Below, in pieces: positions 47,746 to 59,226 of a stretch of 59,526 nt of DNA. This stretch comes from Acephala macrosclerotiorum (lineage: Eukaryota > Ascomycota > Leotiomycetes > Helotiales > Mollisiaceae). The notes beneath the pieces are model-generated. The model was given only the letters and a program-made list of their open reading frames with translations. It ran no database searches and was not told the DNA's origin. The stretch spans positions 1-59,526 of the forward strand of contig MU119511.1 in assembly GCA_014904845.1 (NCBI GenBank), written 5' to 3'. The stretch's first letter is position 1. Each line of letters begins with the position of its first letter. The position numbers and the translations under genes are program-made.

Positions 47746-48797
47746 TAAGCAATATACTGAGTACTTGCTTGAGAGTTCGAATTTGCGGCTTAGTCCGGAC
47801 CAGTGCTCTGCAACACAGTCTGATGATTGAGATAGTATGTCGTTGTTACTCGCTCAGGGATGCGAAAATTTTCAGACAAGATGATACCGACCGGAGAAGT
47901 TCTCCAAGCCAATGTTCCTGGGGAGCTTAGAATTGGAGAGAAATGAGAGAACAAGGGGCCAAAGAAGTTCAATGAGTGACTATATAAGGGTCTCTGACGC
48001 AGTGTTCTAGCTCCCGTAGCGATCTGGCAGAGACAAGGCAATGACATGTTGTAGCCAAAGCTCCGGTAATCTGAGAAGGACGGCCAAGAGTGAAAAAGTG
48101 AAATGGAAGAGGAGAGCTCAATCCGATGTCAAAATAAGTATAATGCACGTGACTGAGCCATATTTTAGCTTCGGCTTCTTCTTCGCGGTCGTTCGAGCTC
48201 TTCAATTCGCTGCGTTCCTCCCAACCTGTTCTGCGTTTCTCAGGGCGTCGAACAGCCGGTACGCGACGCAAACTAACTGTGTCCCACTGCACTTTGATCG
48301 TGGTCTGCTTGAAGTGAAGCACAGACCACTCCTTTTGGGGGGCTAAAATAACTGAGTAATCGGCACAACGCCTACCATTCTCTAAATACTCGGGCGTTGC
48401 AAGTCAATTAGTGACACTGGAGGGAGTGATCTGCGCGGTACACTTCAAGCAGACCACTTACGAAGCCAGGGTGACAGTTATTATCATCGTGGCATCCTCA
48501 TCCGGATTTTATCGAGCCATATGGCCAGTGTGATCGCGACAGCCCAATTGGCTGTTCTCCCATGGAAGGTTGGGCGTCTGCACAGTCTCGAGCTCGAGTG
48601 AGGCTTTACGGCTTGCAGACTCCATTCTGACCTCTTTAATACTCATTCCAAGTTCCCTCAAGTCGTGCGAGTGCACAGAGTATCTTCAGTGGCTATCGAT
48701 TACTTCCAAGCAGGTTCGCAAAGCTCATTTCGATCAATTCTCAACCACCTCTTCCAACTAGCCTCGCGACACCAGCCCAGCACCAAACATCGACAAC
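47746..48797. other. Intergenic with fold-back sequence
   Basis: No supported gene; short open frames at 47790-48346 lack domains. It contains a 17-bp inverted repeat at 48300-48457 and CACGTG at 48146. The stretch 48500-48797 is presumably the 5' leader and promoter of the ankyrin gene. Confidence 0.5.
48300..48457. repeat. Fold-back element with 17-bp perfect arms
   Basis: GTGGTCTGCTTGAAGTG (48300-48316) and CACTTCAAGCAGACCAC (48441-48457) are exact reverse complements. Between them is a second pair, CAACGCC/GGCGTTG (about 48367-48400). Nested arms over about 160 bp suggest a MITE-like insertion or structured RNA. Element family unknown. Confidence 0.75.
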
Positions 48798-51126
48798 ATG
48801 GCAGAAGTTCTAGGGGTGATGGCAAGCGGGATTGCAGTTGCTCAACTAGCAGCCTCCATCGCAAGCAGCACTATGAAGCTCAAAGGCTTCTGGAGTCAAA
48901 TCAAAGATGCGCCCGCCGAGATCAACCACCTCATTCACCGAATCGACTCCCTCAACCTAATGTTACAACATATGCAGCACGATCAGTCGCAGCATGGAAT
49001 ACCGGAGCTAGCGGTCCAGAATATCTGCATGCGAAGAAGCCTGGAATTATGCGAAGAATGTGCAACAGGGCTACTGTCTTTGGTGAATGATTTGGATATC
49101 AAAGTGCGCGGAAAGAAGGGGGTCAGGAAGAAGATAGGCTCTGCGAAAGCGGTCATGAGCAAGGAAGATATCAGAAATTTGGAAGTGAGACTAGATGCTG
49201 CTATACAGATACTATCACTCTCCTATCAATTTCATACGAAGTAATTCCCATTTCCGTCATATGCGAACCTATACTAACTCGGGTAGTGCCATGATCCAGC
49301 TTCAGCCGGAGATCATCTTGATGAGACTCAAAGACCACCTTACTACATCGAATATCCTCAAAGCGCCGGTGCATAAGACAAATCTACAAACAGAGAACAA
49401 ATCTCATGAACGGTCGAATAATCTGGTTGTGAAACAATACGATATTTGGACGAGCTCTACCCCGTGGATACGTTTCCTCCTGGGGCAATTAGAGTACCGG
49501 CATAGCCACTTAATGCGACGTGGGAAGCGACAGGAAAGCATTCAGGCCAAATACAAACTGCCCGAGCTACTTTCGTGCTATCAAGTAGCCTTTTGGGCAG
49601 TACGGCAACAATCGGGGTGGTGGTTCACCTTTGAATGCCACCGAACACTTCCTAAGCACAACCCGTTTTTCGAGGCAGTTAAACGTGGAGATCTGGCAGT
49701 TGTTCAAAAGTTGTTGGAAGAGAAGAAAGCATATGTCACAGATAGATCAGATATTTGGTTTGTCTGTGACGCTACAGCTCTCCACGTGAGTTTTCATAAT
49801 GCTTGACGAGGTGTCATCTCTGAAGTGTCTTAGTTGGCGGCCAAAAACAGCGATCCGGCGATGTGCAAGCTGCTTCTCCGTGAAGGTGCCGATCCGCTCG
49901 CTGTGGATATAAATCTCAAGTTCGTTCCAACCCTTTCACAATATCAAACCTGACAAGTAATTCTTACCTGACGCTCTGATTGATTCGTAAGACAAGCAGT
50001 CTACAAGATCGGATGAGCGCATACGTACCATGTTTTCCATCGCATCCGCATCACATTTCTCTTCTTTTCCCTAAAAGTTACTGACCAGCCTGCCAGAACT
50101 CCGTTGGAACTCGCAGTACGGCATGGAGGTCTCTCAAATTTCAAATCCACCGGGAATTTATTAGAGACATGTCGAGTCCTACTTGGTGCCGGCGCTGATG
50201 AGATTCTCATCTGCAATACGAAGTTATTGACTTCATTCAGTGGACCAGTATCGGCATTCGGATATCTTCAGCAACAGATGTATCCACCTTTTCATACTGT
50301 GTCTGCGGTCCCGAGGCTAGAATTTGCAACCTCGTTTTTGAGATCTACGTGTTTATGGCACAATTGTGCTTTCATATTCCAACACTTATTAATGGTTGGT
50401 GGTTCAATCGATCCTGAAATGGTGAAGCTGGCGAACGAAAGTGGGCAAGAGTTTTTCCACTTACTTGTCACAGACTGGGTATTATTTCTTTACTATTTGC
50501 ATCCCTTCCGAAATGGGCGAGAAGATATAGAGGAAGTTTTAGACGAGACCTTAAGTCCTCAAATTACCGATAAAATGAGTTTGAGTCAGCGGGAATGGAG
50601 TGTTCTGGGCTTTGAAATTCTATTTTGCAAACTCATCTCAGCAGGATTGTCATTGCGGCAAATCAACAGCGATGACCGTACACTGCTGAGTATGATGCTT
50701 TTGACGTACATCAACCATTACTACTGGAATGATGGTCGGAGTGCCCTAACTGCGGTCGAAGGGATGGTCGCTATGATGCATGCATGGTTGAAGATACTGC
50801 TCCAAAGCGGAGTTGACCTTGAAGATTACGGCAGTTGGGAGTCAACACACTTTCTAGATAGAGGCTTCAAGCTCAAGCTTCCTTGGTTCGACAATGATGC
50901 AGATTGGTGGATAGCAACCACTTTCCAGGTCAGACTCATCAAATTCGACTATGGACCTCGAATCGAGGATTGGAAGTTCTGGTTCTCCGAGCCCAGCGAC
51001 CCGTTCGCTGGCGATTTCTGGGCTTTGATTGAGGAAGATGTGCCTTGGGGTTGGGACAGTGACGAAGAGGAGTCTGATGATGATGAAGAGCAGCCTATGC
51101 CAGGAGCGTGGAGCGAGGATTTCTGA
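48798..51126 (+). CDS. Ankyrin-repeat protein with fungal STAND-type N-terminal domain
   Basis: Exon 1 (48798-49240) starts MAEVLGVMASGIAVAQLAAS and continues TMKLKGFWSQIKDAPAEI, the pattern of the fungal N-terminal (HeLo-like) domain found on STAND/NLR-like and ankyrin proteins. Exon 2 (49287-49785) contains FFEAVKRGDLAVVQKLLEEK, an ankyrin repeat. Exon 3 (from 49834, acceptor CTTAG) reads LHLAAKNSDPAMCKLLLREG. One or more introns follow before RTPLELAVRHG at about 50095, and a long last exon runs to TGA 51126. The C-terminal 300 residues have no recognisable domain and end in a strongly acidic segment (DSDEEESDDDEE). No NACHT/NB-ARC ATPase motif is seen, so this is a scaffold- or receptor-like protein. 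Splicing between about 49915 and 50100 is uncertain. Confidence 0.75.
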
Positions 51127-51589
51127 TCGTTTCCTGAGTTGGACGTTTCCAACTTACGAAGAAATGTTTCCTTGTCGAATTAGAGGAGTTGGAAGGTGGA
51201 TTTTGGATTCTAGCAAGATATGTTTCGGCAATTCAATTTTTTGCACTTCTGTCTTCAATCTCGCCTCAAGTTTTGCCACATCGTTCTCGTATCTCCCATT
51301 AGCATCCGAAATTCCAAAGTTGTACCTTTCCATCAGCTGCAATGTGACAAGAATGAAGATCACTCCAAAAAATGCTCAATTCCACACAGCAGCAAGGAAT
51401 CGGGGATCCAGAAACGACAGCAAAGGTGGTATATCACTCAAGAGTAGAACAACCGTCCCGGCATCCAAAGGTATCGGTACAAAAAAACCGGGAAGTCCCT
51501 TTTGTACTCTCCATCCATGTATCCCATAATTATTACATTCTATTTGTTTCCATTTCCGAGGTTCCGACACCACCCTTCCCAAGTTCCCT
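51127..51589. other. Convergent intergenic spacer
   Basis: 3' untranslated space between the ankyrin and permease genes. Overlapping open frames on both strands have no domain. Confidence 0.5.
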
Positions 51590-53509
51590 CTACGACTTCT
51601 CCGTCCCGTCAGTCTCTACACCCTGCTCCTCCTTAATCTGCCTCTCAACCGCCTCCCTCGCCTCCGGATTCTCCTCCAGCACCTCATCAATCGTCCTAAC
51701 CGGCCCCTTAAAGAACGTCTTCCCTCCATATTTAGGGAACCAATAATAAACAACACAGAACACTAACACAAATCCCAACACCACAACCGCATAATTCATC
51801 TCTTGAGCATCTGGATTTTGATAACTTGGGAACAACAAGATGATGAAAATAAACGTCATCCACGCCACACTATAAATCGCTGAGATGAGGGATAGAGTGT
51901 CGCCCATGTAGAACACGCCTGGAGCGAAGTGGCGGAAGAGTAGGCGGGAGATGAGGGGCATGCAGTAGGCGAAGTAGAGACCCATGATAGCAAGGTTAAA
52001 GATTGAGTTGATAGCGATGGTGTTAACAAGCATGAGGAGGCCTTCAAGGAGGGTTATTAGGGCGACGAAACCGACGGCTCGGGCGGGGGTTTTGTTTCTG
52101 TTGAGGACGCGAAGGAAGGAGGAGAATGGGAGGCCGTGATCTGTGAGTTTATTGTCAGCCATTTTCTCGATATTCTGCTTCATCTGATATTTGAAAATAG
52201 AAAATGGAGGAAACCAAGTGAGGGTTTGGGAGGGGCAAATAGAGAAGGGGAGCGAACCTCTAGCAAACGCAAATGTCTCTCGACTCGCAGCCACCATCAA
52301 GATACTGCAATTGCAGATACTAGCGAACCACAAAAACACCAACAGCGCAACACTCCCGCTCTTTCCAAGACTGTTGAAAGCAATCTGAGCAAGCGGTTGC
52401 CCAAGAGGTGAAGTCACAATGTCCACAATGTCTGGACCCATGCAGAAAGCGATAGTGATGATGACAGCCCACCCAGTGATCAACGCAGTAACCAGAGAAG
52501 AAACCATGGCGAATGGAACAGCTTTCGCAGCATTCGAAGCCTCCTCCGCAATCGTCGCCGAACTCTCGAATCCACTCACCACCCAAACGGGCGTCAAAAA
52601 GCTCAACATAAACGCCCATCCATTGTTCGTCCAAAATCCGGTATTCTGGAAATCGCTGAACACAAAACTCGCGGGGTTCTTCAGCTCCTTTGGGGTGCCA
52701 GCGGCGAGAGCAATAATCAGGGCGAGGAGCATACAGAACTGGACGATGATGTAGCAGAAGTTGAGCTTGGCCATCGTCTTAGAAGTTACGCATGTCATGC
52801 CGAACGTCAGGAAGGCAGTGGCGGCGAACATTCCGTAGTTTTGGTATTTCGTTGCGACGTAGACGCCATCGGAGCCGATAGAGCATGTTGCGCCAAGTAT
52901 GAGAGTGGCAGCGTAAATTGTTGATGCGTAAATGGAAATGTAGCCTAGGACGTTCATGTATCCGCTGGGGTTCTGTTAGTCTGATCTGAGGTGAAGTGGT
53001 GAAGAGTTGGAGGGAACGTACGCAAGCCAGCACATGAAAGCTCTTGAGTGCGAAGGAGTAAGTCGTGCTACCCACTGAGAACAGAGTCAGAATTGATATC
53101 AACTAAAAGTTACGAGAGAACCCACATAGTACAGTCCTCCAGAAGTAGGCATACTGCTTCCCAACTCTCCCAGACTCAGCGCAACAGGTATCAAGAGTAT
53201 ACACCCCGCGAAGTAAGTCCAAACCATTCCCACCGTGCCAGCACTTCCCAATGAGAAAATAATCGACTCAGCAATCGCAGGCGCGATACCCATAGCACCG
53301 AAACTCTGTCCAAATACTGTTAGATACGAAAACTCCCTCTTCAATTCTGCTCGATATCCCAGCGAGGCGAGCAATTGATCATCGGCCGATATGGCTGATG
53401 TCTGTCCCTCCTCCATCCCCAACACTGATTGTGCCTTCTTGACCTTCTCATCGTGCGAGATGGATCCGGAGCCATCGTTGCTCGGACTCGTGGAGGTGTG
53501 ATCCTCCAT
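51590..53509 (-). CDS. Amino-acid/GABA-type permease (APC superfamily)
   Basis: The four-exon model is 53509-53126, 53074-53022, 52964-52258 and 52140-51590 (1695 nt, 564 residues; introns 51, 57 and 117 bp). About twelve hydrophobic segments mark a plasma- or vacuolar-membrane transporter. The LGYRAELKREFSYLTVFGQS start, GELGSSMPTSGGLYYW, FLTPVWVVSGFESSATIAEE and SRETFAFARDHGLPFS are typical of the fungal UGA4/GABA- and choline-permease branch of the amino acid-polyamine-organocation family. The hydrophilic N-terminus (about 60 residues) and C-terminus (EVLEENPEAREAVERQIKEE) are cytosolic. Substrate cannot be fixed from sequence. All exons join in frame and no lesion is visible. Confidence 0.9.
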
Positions 53510-55320
53510 CTCGAAATTTCGATCTCGGTATCTAGTACTCCCAAGCTTGGTCGATCTAAATACAATTCGACTTTCTTGCTGTGCGTCAAGTTCGACGAGA
53601 ATCTCCCGTGATGAGATGGGAGTTTGTGGTTTTAATGATCGAGCTCAGCCAGGTCCGCGGGCGTGGGGTAGCAAACTTTCTTATTCAAGAGAGACATGTC
53701 GTCGGCTTTGTCCCGCCAGTCTCGCGTGTGCATAGGTAGGCTACCGATAAGCTGTTCTTGATCGGGAATCTTCAATCTCAAAGCGGAATGGCATCATATA
53801 TGATATGCTTGCATGAGCCGTTTCTTACGGGAGTCTTACTCCTGCTACTTACAGCAGGTATCGACGCCCAGGAGAGATAATGATGTCTTCGAAATGCAGT
53901 GAAGAATGCAGAGATAAGCGATTCGGGGAATAGTTTCAGCGCTTGTCAGTGGTTAACCAGATCCGATAAGGAAGTCGTTCAGGGGTGTCTCGGCCTGCGA
54001 AATTGATAGCGGGAGCTATCCTAGTGTGACACACAGTAAGATAATCTAAGAGGCGAAACTAATTGCATAAGATGGCTTCGTAACGTTTTCCAACTCAAAT
54101 TATCAAGAACCATTGGCGAGGGCACGACTAAGAAAAACATGCAAGCCACTCCCAGCAGCCGGGAAGGGGCAGAGCACGTTGAGCGGCGCAAGAACTTTCC
54201 ATGCGGGCGAGAAAAATAAAATTTTGGGTGGAGATGAAAATTTGGGGCTTCAGAACGGATTTTTGCCCGCATCAGGAGACTTTGACGAGAACTTTAGTGT
54301 AAAAAAGTAACGACATGCCCACGCCAGCTACAGGCCTCATCCCAGAGACGCGTCGCGCGAATGCAGGTCAAAACTATGAAGTACGACTGCGGTTCAGCCC
54401 GAAGTCGTGCTTCGAGAATCGAGGCCTGGAATGCTTCCATTCTGGACCATGAGGCGGCCAGGAAAGAGGCTGAGATTGAGCGCTTCGTATTGATAATGAG
54501 AAGGTGAACGAGTGTTCGAACTTCGAACTTCAGAAGTCGTGTACGAGGAGGAGCAAAGAGCGCTCGAAGTGTGATCTTGCTTCCCGCGTGGCGTTGTCCT
54601 GTCATTTAGAAAGGAAGAACTTCATCCCACACTCATCTCCCTCAACGGCTTGATGCTGCAGAAAGGGTACATCTCTGCAACGACCCGCGCCAAGGGCGCT
54701 TGCCTTGGAGCTCAGGAGGAGGATGCGACTTGGAGAATTGATTGTCACGAAGAACGCGTTTTCGTCGCCCTCGTCGATGGAATCCAAGTGGTTGGAGAAT
54801 GCGTGAAAGAAGAGAAGTGAAGAAGAATTTGCAAACACGAAATTTGAAGTTGCTTTTGAGTCAAAACTAGGACATTTTTATGTGTCACTCACGCACGTGG
54901 CGATGCCATGTGGGAGCATTCTCCTGGTTCTGAGATGGAACAAGATTCTGTCTTATATACATGTCTGAGAATCTTGGAAACCTTTGTTTTATACAGGCTG
55001 ATTTTAAAAGGAAAAGTAATTAATCGTATATTGTGCTCTTGGGGAAAGTGCGGTATTAGGAAGGAGGTCGCTAGGTAGGGTCACGTGCTGGAGAATAGAT
55101 CTCTTCTAAAACAGGGTCTCTATCTGGGGGAGAAAAATATATATATATCTCCTGCCGGTCAATTTGTAGCAAGTTGCACTAGAAATTAAGGGTTTTCGTT
55201 GAGACAATTTCTGAAAGATTTGGCATTTATTTCTCGCGTGCGGGTGACGAACAGTTTGTCTTTCCGAAGTCTCGGTCACAAAGTATCTCGGCTTTGCATT
55301 CTCGCGTTCTTGTTCGAACT
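53510..55320. other. Intergenic with possible decayed coding sequence
   Basis: Mostly unassigned. On the plus strand about 54361-54838, one frame reads RASRIEAWNASILDHEAARK, and after a plausible short intron (GTGAAC...ACTTCAG) another reads ISLNGLMLQKGYISATTRAK and VFVALVDGIQVVGECVKEEK. These look more protein-like than background, but a stop interrupts them and no family is recognised. CACGTG occurs at 54894 and 55082. Confidence 0.3.
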
Positions 55321-56684
55321 CTATGATGAACTCAATGCCGGAAGCTGGCATGAAGCTTTCGGATACACCCGATAGTTCCCTTCCATCCCACTACTCAAGT
55401 GATCACTCACATAGCACAACACCTCGAATATCAGCGCCACATCTGCAATAAACGGGCCAAAAAACATACCTGCCAAATACCTGTTCCTGTAGCATCCATC
55501 TGCAGCGTCATCATGTTTCCATCATTGATGCTCTTGCTCGCCATATTAGCTCCATGGTAGTTGAAACCGTTGCCATGCATATGGAAGACGTGCGACGCTC
55601 CGCCAAAAGCGTAGATATACCAGATGGCTCTGTCGTCAGTGCACAACTCAAAAGGAGCGAGGTTGGAGAACACTCTACCATTCAAGGTGTAGAACTGTTG
55701 TGCTTGAGTAGAAGACAGCGAAACAGTGGGCATGTTCGTTAATTGTGACTTCCAGAATGACATATTTCCGGAGTAGTTGTGCTCCAAAGTAACCGGCATG
55801 GCGTTCGACGACATGTTGGTAGAGTTGCCGTATATTTTTGCGTTGGTAGAAGCAAGAAACGACATCGACTCATCGAAATTCTCATACAACAACACAAACT
55901 CTCGATGCGTCGCCATAGTCTTATTCATCATTCCCCTCTGATACACAATCGTTGGTCCCTCAACCTAGTATTCAAATCACTCGCCATGCCGACGAATGAA
56001 TGGTAAGACCACATCTGAGAATCCGTTCCTGGATAAGGTGCTGCTCCTTCATTTACGAGCCATTTATACACCACGCATCCACCGGGTGGGACAGCGTCGC
56101 CGGGTGAAGGGGTGAGAGAGCCGCCAGTGGTGGTGTTGGGTAGGGGCTGCCTTCGTTTTCTTAGAGTAGGCGAGGCCCATGGAATGCATGGAGGCGTAGT
56201 TGTTGGTGAGGATGTTGAGGAAGAGGATTTGGATTAGATCCCCGACTTTTGCACGGAGTGTGGGACCGTTGATGCCTTGCCAAGGCGGTTGGGGAGTGAG
56301 ATGGATGAAAGAAGTATCGGTGTAGTCTTTGTTGAGGGCCTTTTGCCATTTGGTGCCGAGGGAGCCTGAGGAGGTGGTGTAGCCGGCAGAGTTTGCTCGT
56401 GGGGAAGTCATTGAAGGGTATTCTAAGCCACTACCGTGGTTTTTAGTCGAGCTATTTGAGAACTTGGATGAGAATACGTACATTATCCCAACCGGAGGGG
56501 GCATATTCTAAGTGTCCTGCTCAGCTTGGATGTAGTATGTTCGAACATTTCCGGAGAAGTGGAAGTCAGAGGGTATGATGCCTGGAAGTTTTCCATCTAG
56601 CCCAGCTGCACATGATGAAGCTTGACCGAAGGCGAACTTCGAAGCGAAAAATAATGATACGAGGAAAGTGTAGCTTGGCTGCAT
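55321..56684 (-). pseudogene. Multicopper oxidase, decayed
   Basis: Starts at ATG 56684 with a signal peptide (FLVSLFFASKFAFG) followed by FSGNVRTYYIQAEQDT. Further pieces include SLGTKWQKALNKDYTDTSF, NNYASMHSMGLAYSK with first-domain His ligands, SQMWSYHSFV, and in the last domain ASHVFHMHGNGFNYHGANM, then DHLSSGMEGNYRVYP. Lesions include TAG (56508-56510) where relatives have Trp, an adjacent frameshift, further frameshifts near 56150 and 55960, and codon 55411-55413 reading Tyr where the Cys-His-Val copper motif requires His (CAT to TAT). The ending is TAG at 55321-55323 after a 48-bp intron. The intact family oxidises phenols or iron with a four-copper centre in the secretory pathway; this copy cannot. 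Three changes fit C-to-T or G-to-A transitions in CpA/TpG. Confidence 0.85.
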
Positions 56685-57456
56685 GATTAGGACGAATGCT
56701 GAGATTGGAAAATGATTTGATGATAAGGTACGCTCCAAGTAAGAACTTGCTCAAAGATTCTCACTCGTACTTACATATTCACCTCTATCTTCTCAATGTC
56801 ACTCGATAGTTGATGGTCTCTGCACTCCAGGATCCAAACTTTTGATTTCTCGTATTGAATGTCACTGGCCGCTTGCCGATCGTGCGCTTGCCTATGGCAC
56901 TTGAGCTATTCTCAGCAATTTGGAGAGGAAAGACGTCAAGAGCATGACGAAAGCGCACGCTGCGAATGCAGCTGAAATGTCACTGAGATGATAGGACTGG
57001 AAGACAAGGATAAAACATGAAGAAGTTTGGGTTTGCAATGGATCGGTCTGCTCAGTGAGGTAAGCTTCTTGCTCGGATATCAGCCGACTCGGTACTTGGG
57101 CGGCTGACTAGAAAGCATTCGTGTGTTCGCTCTTGAAGTCTAGTCCTTTTCGAGTCTAGGGAGAGACGTAGTTTGTAAGTGAGGCTTTCGAGATTCATTT
57201 AAGCTCACCACCATTGATGCTTCGGGCTTGGTAGCATCGGCGTGCGCCAATGAGATGGGAGAAATTGGTCAGCATCAACGCCTTTTCCAGTGCCGTTTTC
57301 CCTTGCTGACTTCACCAATGCACAATTTCTTGGAAGATCGGAGAACATCAACTCTCAGTCCGTCGTAAGTCGCGAAGAATGATGAGTAAAAACTCGTGCA
57401 TATGAGAGATTACTCAAGCGGAGGTATTTGTCTCCCTGAGCCAAGATATCCGCATG
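56685..57456. other. Intergenic, no supported gene
   Basis: Promoter region of the former oxidase gene and spacer. No open frame with a domain, and no RNA gene recognised. Confidence 0.5.
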
Positions 57457-57939
57457 TTATGGAAACTGTTTTAATTGTCTCTGTAATCTTCTCAGCAAAT
57501 CCATATTAGTCACATACCCGCTGAATCCTCGTACCATAGTTCTCAACGTGGCATGCGTCTGTATGTTCGCAATGTCTGGTGGTGCCTCCCATTCTTTCGA
57601 TGGTGATTGTACGTTGCCGCAACAACTTCCCTGTTCTTCGAGCCTCATGACGAGAGGACGCATGGCGTGGGCTTCTCTGTATTGCGCGAGAGCTATGATC
57701 CAGTTGTAGTCATCATCTGCCCAGCTGGAGCATTTGAATGCATAGTGTCCTCAAGTGAACAGAATCTAGGGCACCCAGTCAGCATCTATCTGGCTATCAA
57801 GGAATTTGATACTCATGTGCAAGCTTTGGAGAGACTCTGGCAGTATCTGTCCAAGCTCCATGTCGAAAGTATGACGCGACGTCCAATGGGGTCTTTTAAA
57901 GGACCATCCATCCGGCCCCGGCGGCCATGCGAACAGTAA
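57457..57939 (-). pseudogene. F-box/LRR-like protein, C-terminal relic
   Basis: One minus-strand frame reads DMELGQILPESLQSLHMSIK, then LDSQIDADWVP, two stops at about 57760-57775, then YREAHAMRPLVMRLEEQG and DIANIQTHATLRTMVRGFSG. It ends at 57457. The leucine-rich start and the ADEMRPLV-like end resemble fungal F-box proteins of variable leucine-rich type. The stops could lie in a short unrecognised intron. Function unknown. Confidence 0.4.
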
Positions 57940-58207
57940 TTAATCGTTTATCTCAAGAGTTTCCAGGGCAGAAAACTCGGAAAAGTCGATTCGAGACCCA
58001 TCGCTGTGTTCTTTTCGATAGCAGTGGTCAATGAGCATTGAGAGGACTAGGTTCGCTAAATAGTGACGAAGTGATTCTAGGCAGCTTCCGACTGCCGAAG
58101 GCGCTCCAAATCGCCCCCCGCAGTAGTTGTTCGCTTCCCAGGTGAGACTCTTAAGCTGTGTCTAGCGCACTAGTAAGTTATCCACTAAGACCCCAGCTAG
58201 AGGCGAT

Positions 58208-58843
58208 GTTGAGAGTGTGGGTGTTGCTTCCCAGCGCAATGGCGACCTTCTGAGTTACATCGAGAGCTTGGTCAGAGATGATCTGACGGAAGTTTGCAAT
58301 GGTCAGACGCGCAATTTTGGAAGTTTGAAGAGCGCTACGATGTCTACAGCAGTGATCTTGTGGTCGTCCATGACGAGGCTTTCAAGATACCGCGATGCCG
58401 AGTATTGGAGCAAGAACCGAGTAGGGCAGTGGTCGATCTTGGACTGCCATTCCCCGCATGGCCTGGGCCATTCACCAGGAAAGTGAGAAATACTGTCGAC
58501 TTCCGTCGTTTGCAAGGAAAGCAGAATAGGCAGCTGTGCTAGACACCAAACGTCTTACATCGAGTTTCCCTTTCGAGGTTGTCCCAGACGAATTCTGCGG
58601 TTCGCACCCAGTAGACTCGCTCAAAACGAGTCCACAAGGCGGTGATAAAGCGATCGAGTTTCTTGTTTCTTCTGCTGCTCGGTTGGCCATATTGGAAATC
58701 GATCCGCCAGAAGCTGTGAAAACCAGTTTCACCGGGTTGTGACGAAGACATGAGAGAAGACGCTCGATAGTCCTAGGAGACACATTCTCTGGATCAATGT
58801 CATTACCCATCGTCCAGCAAAGTTTGTTGAGTTGTTTTGGCAC
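58208..58843 (-). pseudogene. LRR-like protein relic, repeat 2
   Basis: Reads MPKQLNKLCWTMGNDIDPEN at 58843, then (in another frame) SASRYLESLVMDDHKITAVD and LFKLPKLR, a 1-base frameshift near 58310, and TIANFRQIISDQALDVTQKV to a stop at about 58208. The block closely parallels the one at 58888-59226, showing an internal duplication. Likely part of one decayed F-box/LRR gene. Confidence 0.45.
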
Positions 58844-58887
58844 TTCAACATGTTTTCCACTAGAGGTCCCTAAGGAGGTGACGATAC

Positions 58888-59226
58888 CTAGAAGTGGAGC
58901 TCGCGCATGCTGCCTCGAGGAGCTATAGCAGTCTTTTCAGCTGGATACAGAACCTTTTCAGATATTACACGTCGATAATCCTCAATCGTGAGAAGCCTGA
59001 GGTTTGGTAGCCGGAACAATTCTGCTGGTTCTCTCGCCGTGATTTTGTAATCACAAATGTCCAATTTTAGGAGATGCCGTGCTGACGAGCATTGGGATAC
59101 GAATTTTGCCGAACTTTGGTCGATATCTGTACGTGGCTCGAGTTCCTGTCCGGCCCGCGCGCTCTCCCTCCACGAGAAATTGGCCTCAGAGGCCACCAGG
59201 GGGTGCAGGAATTCGTAACACACCAA
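58888..59226 (-). pseudogene. LRR-like protein relic, repeat 1
   Basis: An open frame of 112 codons containing SARHLLKLDICDYKITAREP, ELFRLPNLRLLTIEDYRRVI and SEKVLYPAEKTAIA. The leucine spacing suggests leucine-rich repeats. It matches repeat 2 position by position (YLESLVMDDHKIT versus LLKLDICDYKIT). Its start coincides with the edge of the AT-rich block at about 59230, so the 5' part with any F-box is lost or lies beyond the edge. Confidence 0.45.

Noticed and set aside
52136..52411. Frames opposite the permease gene
   Set aside because: Antisense shadows of a well-supported coding gene and its 117-bp intron.
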